Shown: positions 62,407 through 64,000 of the stretch, one piece after another
How positions within the stretch are numbered: position 1 is the stretch's first letter
Layout: each line of letters starts with the position of its first letter
Source of the DNA: Corallium rubrum
Taxonomy: Eukaryota > Cnidaria > Anthozoa > Scleralcyonacea > Coralliidae
Direction: 5' to 3'
NCBI GenBank assembly: GCA_964035015.1
Contig: OZ035997.1
Coordinates: 67,224,320-67,288,319 of the forward strand
Length of the DNA: 64,000 nucleotides
The notes under the pieces: model-generated
What the model was told of the DNA's origin: nothing
What the model saw: only the letters and a program-made list of their open reading frames with translations
Database searches by the model: none
Position numbers and translations under genes: made by a program

Positions 62407-63495
62407 CTAACCGATATTATGGATATCACTCTCAGGTACCCAGCTGTTATGCTTGCTATCATACCCAAGCCACTTAACCAGGGCCATCTTATTTTTCCTC
62501 TTCAGTATTTTCTCCACCCTGTACACATGATCCTTCTTAACAACAGCACTTAGCTCCTCTTCGTAAAACTTCCCAATTATTGGCTCACCCTCTAAGTCCG
62601 CTACTTCATAAACATTTGGATCACCCCTAATCACCTTAGTAACCTTGAATAGTTCCTCTGTGAAGTTAGCCTCATAACCCTTAGTGAATATGCTTTTGTA
62701 CTTACTTATCCTAACAGTGTCACCAACTTTAAATTTAGCTAAAGGGTACTCTCCAGATGTGTGGCCAAATAAGGTGTTCCACACTTCAGCCTCGTTACCC
62801 TTATTCACATTAACCGGTTTCATCAGTATGGTTCTATGCTTACTGTTATTGTAATTGCTAACCAGCGAGTCTAGAACATCAGTCCACTTATATGTTCCCT
62901 TACTGTAGAAGTACTTCCACATAGCCGTCTTTAAGGTTCTGTTAAACCGTTCCACAACAGCAGCCTTCTTATCTGATAGAGTGCTAAAGTACTTAGCACC
63001 AGCTCCTTCCAGTAGGGACCTCACCCCAACATTGTAAAATTCCTTACCATCATCAAACTGCACCAGTTCTGGATCCGCTTCAAAACGCTTCTTAAATTTC
63101 TTAAGCAACAACGTTACCGCCTTGGTCATACTTCCAGTGTCTTTCCTGTACACGGGGATGGCAAAGGCATATCTGCTTAGAATTTCAACAGCCGTCAGTA
63201 TCCAACGGTATCCCCCATTCTTATTCCCATACTTACCCATATCAACAAGGTCCATTTGCAGCTGCTCACCAAGGTAGTAAACCCTAGTCTGTCTAAACTT
63301 ATGCTTTCTAACTATCTTCCTATACCGTGTAAAAGTGTCCTGCGATTTCAACCACTCAGTGACCTTACTCCTACTCACACTGGGGAGACCATCAGCCAGT
63401 GCTTTCTGGTAAAGTCTCTCAGCTGACTGGTAACCAGTTGCCGGATTATAGTATATATCTCTAAGCCCCTGTTCCAATTCTATGTCATTGTCCAT
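62407..63495 (-). CDS. int: P2 integrase with chromodomain
   Basis: 362 residues. D,D-35-E core visible (QMDLVDM, QFDDGKEF, VERFNR) plus a C-terminal chromodomain (YRVEKILKRKN, then VKWLGYDSKHNSW). About 70 percent identical to the P1 integrase by eye, much closer than the capsid proteins. In P2 the integrase lies after the penton-like gene; in P1 it lies before it. Confidence 0.94.
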   Translation of the reverse strand: MDNDIELEQGLRDIYYNPATGYQSAERLYQKALADGLPSVSRSKVTEWLKSQDTFTRYRKIVRKHKFRQTRVYYLGEQLQMDLVDMGKYGNKNGGYRWILTAVEILSRYAFAIPVYRKDTGSMTKAVTLLLKKFKKRFEADPELVQFDDGKEFYNVGVRSLLEGAGAKYFSTLSDKKAAVVERFNRTLKTAMWKYFYSKGTYKWTDVLDSLVSNYNNSKHRTILMKPVNVNKGNEAEVWNTLFGHTSGEYPLAKFKVGDTVRISKYKSIFTKGYEANFTEELFKVTKVIRGDPNVYEVADLEGEPIIGKFYEEELSAVVKKDHVYRVEKILKRKNKMALVKWLGYDSKHNSWVPESDIHNIG

Positions 63496-63500
63496 ATACT

Positions 63501-64000
63501 CTACGAGATGTACAGCTCCAGCAACATGCTCCCAAAACCATTCAGAGGGTTTCCGTTCTGATCTGTTACATGGAATTCCAACTCATTTATAACACCTTTA
63601 CCAATTTCAAGCTCAGTCTCAATGTCAACAAATGACTGTGTTGAACCGAACAGCGACTGCTCACTAGTTACTGGAAGACTCACTAGGGTATTACTCTTCC
63701 TTCGATTGTATAAATTCATTGATGTGGATATCACATTACACATCACCACCAAGTACTTCAGTCCATTATTCACATTTATCAGACCACTCTTTGTGCTACT
63801 ACCTGGTAAGAATATACGGGTGCTGAATCCTAGTAAAGATGCTAAGTTGTTATGCAGTACTAGCGTCGTGCTACTGTCGGTCACCATCGTACACTTAGCC
63901 TCTGGTTTACTAAGTGTTAATGTAACCCCGCTGTTCCCCTCAAGTATCTTCTTAAAATCCTGGAATGTGTAATAACCATCCCCAAGGAATTTATTCGCCC
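63501..64000 (-). CDS. P2 penton-like protein, cut by window edge
   Basis: The open frame runs to the window edge (YYTFQDFKKILEGNSGV near the edge). The C-terminus has PVTSEQSLFGS and SMLLELYIS, matching the P1 penton-like protein, roughly 45 percent in that part by eye. The N-terminus lies outside the window. Confidence 0.7.
   Translation of the reverse strand, partial: ANKFLGDGYYTFQDFKKILEGNSGVTLTLSKPEAKCTMVTDSSTTLVLHNNLASLLGFSTRIFLPGSSTKSGLINVNNGLKYLVVMCNVISTSMNLYNRRKSNTLVSLPVTSEQSLFGSTQSFVDIETELEIGKGVINELEFHVTDQNGNPLNGFGSMLLELYIS

Larger units (their letters stand above)
56117..64000. mobile_element. Polinton P2, partial, extends past right edge
   Basis: All recognised genes are on the minus strand: penton-like (cut by the window), integrase, membrane-active protein, major capsid protein, packaging ATPase, conserved gene, tail-anchored protein, LamG-like protein and a PolB remnant. 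The order differs from P1. It looks broken (about two or three breaks) and I find no left terminal repeat. Most genes remain open, so decay is not old. Confidence 0.9.

Noticed and set aside
56117-64000. P2 as a displaced part of P1
   Set aside because: It has its own copies of integrase, capsid, ATPase and surface genes, with clearly different sequences and order.

Overview
This is a eukaryotic, AT-rich and repeat-rich window. I see no bacterial operons, rRNA genes or CRISPR array. The gene families (spliced G2E3-like HECT ligase, PIF1-type helicase pieces, OB-fold/RPA-like protein, Polintons, a Helentron with OTU and endonuclease domains) and the dense microsatellites fit a marine invertebrate. 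A cnidarian such as a coral or sea anemone is my best guess, made from family resemblance and not proven by the sequence.

Layout. 1-4.8 kb: an AT microsatellite, a pyrimidine pentanucleotide tract, a 65-bp minisatellite and a 17/34-bp minisatellite. The last runs into a DDE-integrase-core gene with N-terminal zinc ribbons (4.86-6.2 kb, plus strand). 7.8-28.4 kb: a spliced HECT ubiquitin-ligase gene on the minus strand that looks decayed. One of its introns carries a complete Polinton/Maverick (P1, 10075-27479) with about 470-bp terminal inverted repeats and a perfect 6-bp target duplication. The first exon of the HECT gene is preceded by the same minisatellite and leader found before the integrase-core gene 24 kb away. 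28.6-35.5 kb: fragments of multicopy coding families (PIF1-like helicase, SAP/gag-like, P-element-like). 37-42.3 kb: small inverted-repeat elements and a spliced RPA/OB-fold gene. 42.9-50.1 kb: a Helentron on the minus strand (OTU protease, Rep, helicase, endonuclease), broken in several places, with a 2A-like motif ahead of the OTU domain. 51.9-52.6 kb: a LINE endonuclease fragment. 52.6-56.1 kb: low-complexity and small repeats. 56.1 kb to the right edge: a second, broken Polinton (P2) that leaves the window.

P1 has two gene blocks. The minus-strand block holds the protein-primed DNA polymerase, a zinc-ribbon protein resembling viral late transcription factor 3, a small PD-(D/E)XK nuclease, several small membrane proteins, two LamG-like proteins and a conserved tail-anchored protein. 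The plus-strand block holds a chromodomain integrase, penton-like and membrane-active minor capsid proteins, the double-jelly-roll major capsid protein, the packaging ATPase and a last gene whose 3' end lies in the terminal repeat. A deoxynucleoside-kinase-like gene sits between the blocks. P2 carries the integrase, tail-anchored and LamG-like proteins at high similarity to P1, but a strongly diverged capsid/ATPase set and a different gene order. The two elements therefore look like mosaics that exchange modules. Identity figures and alignments here are by eye.
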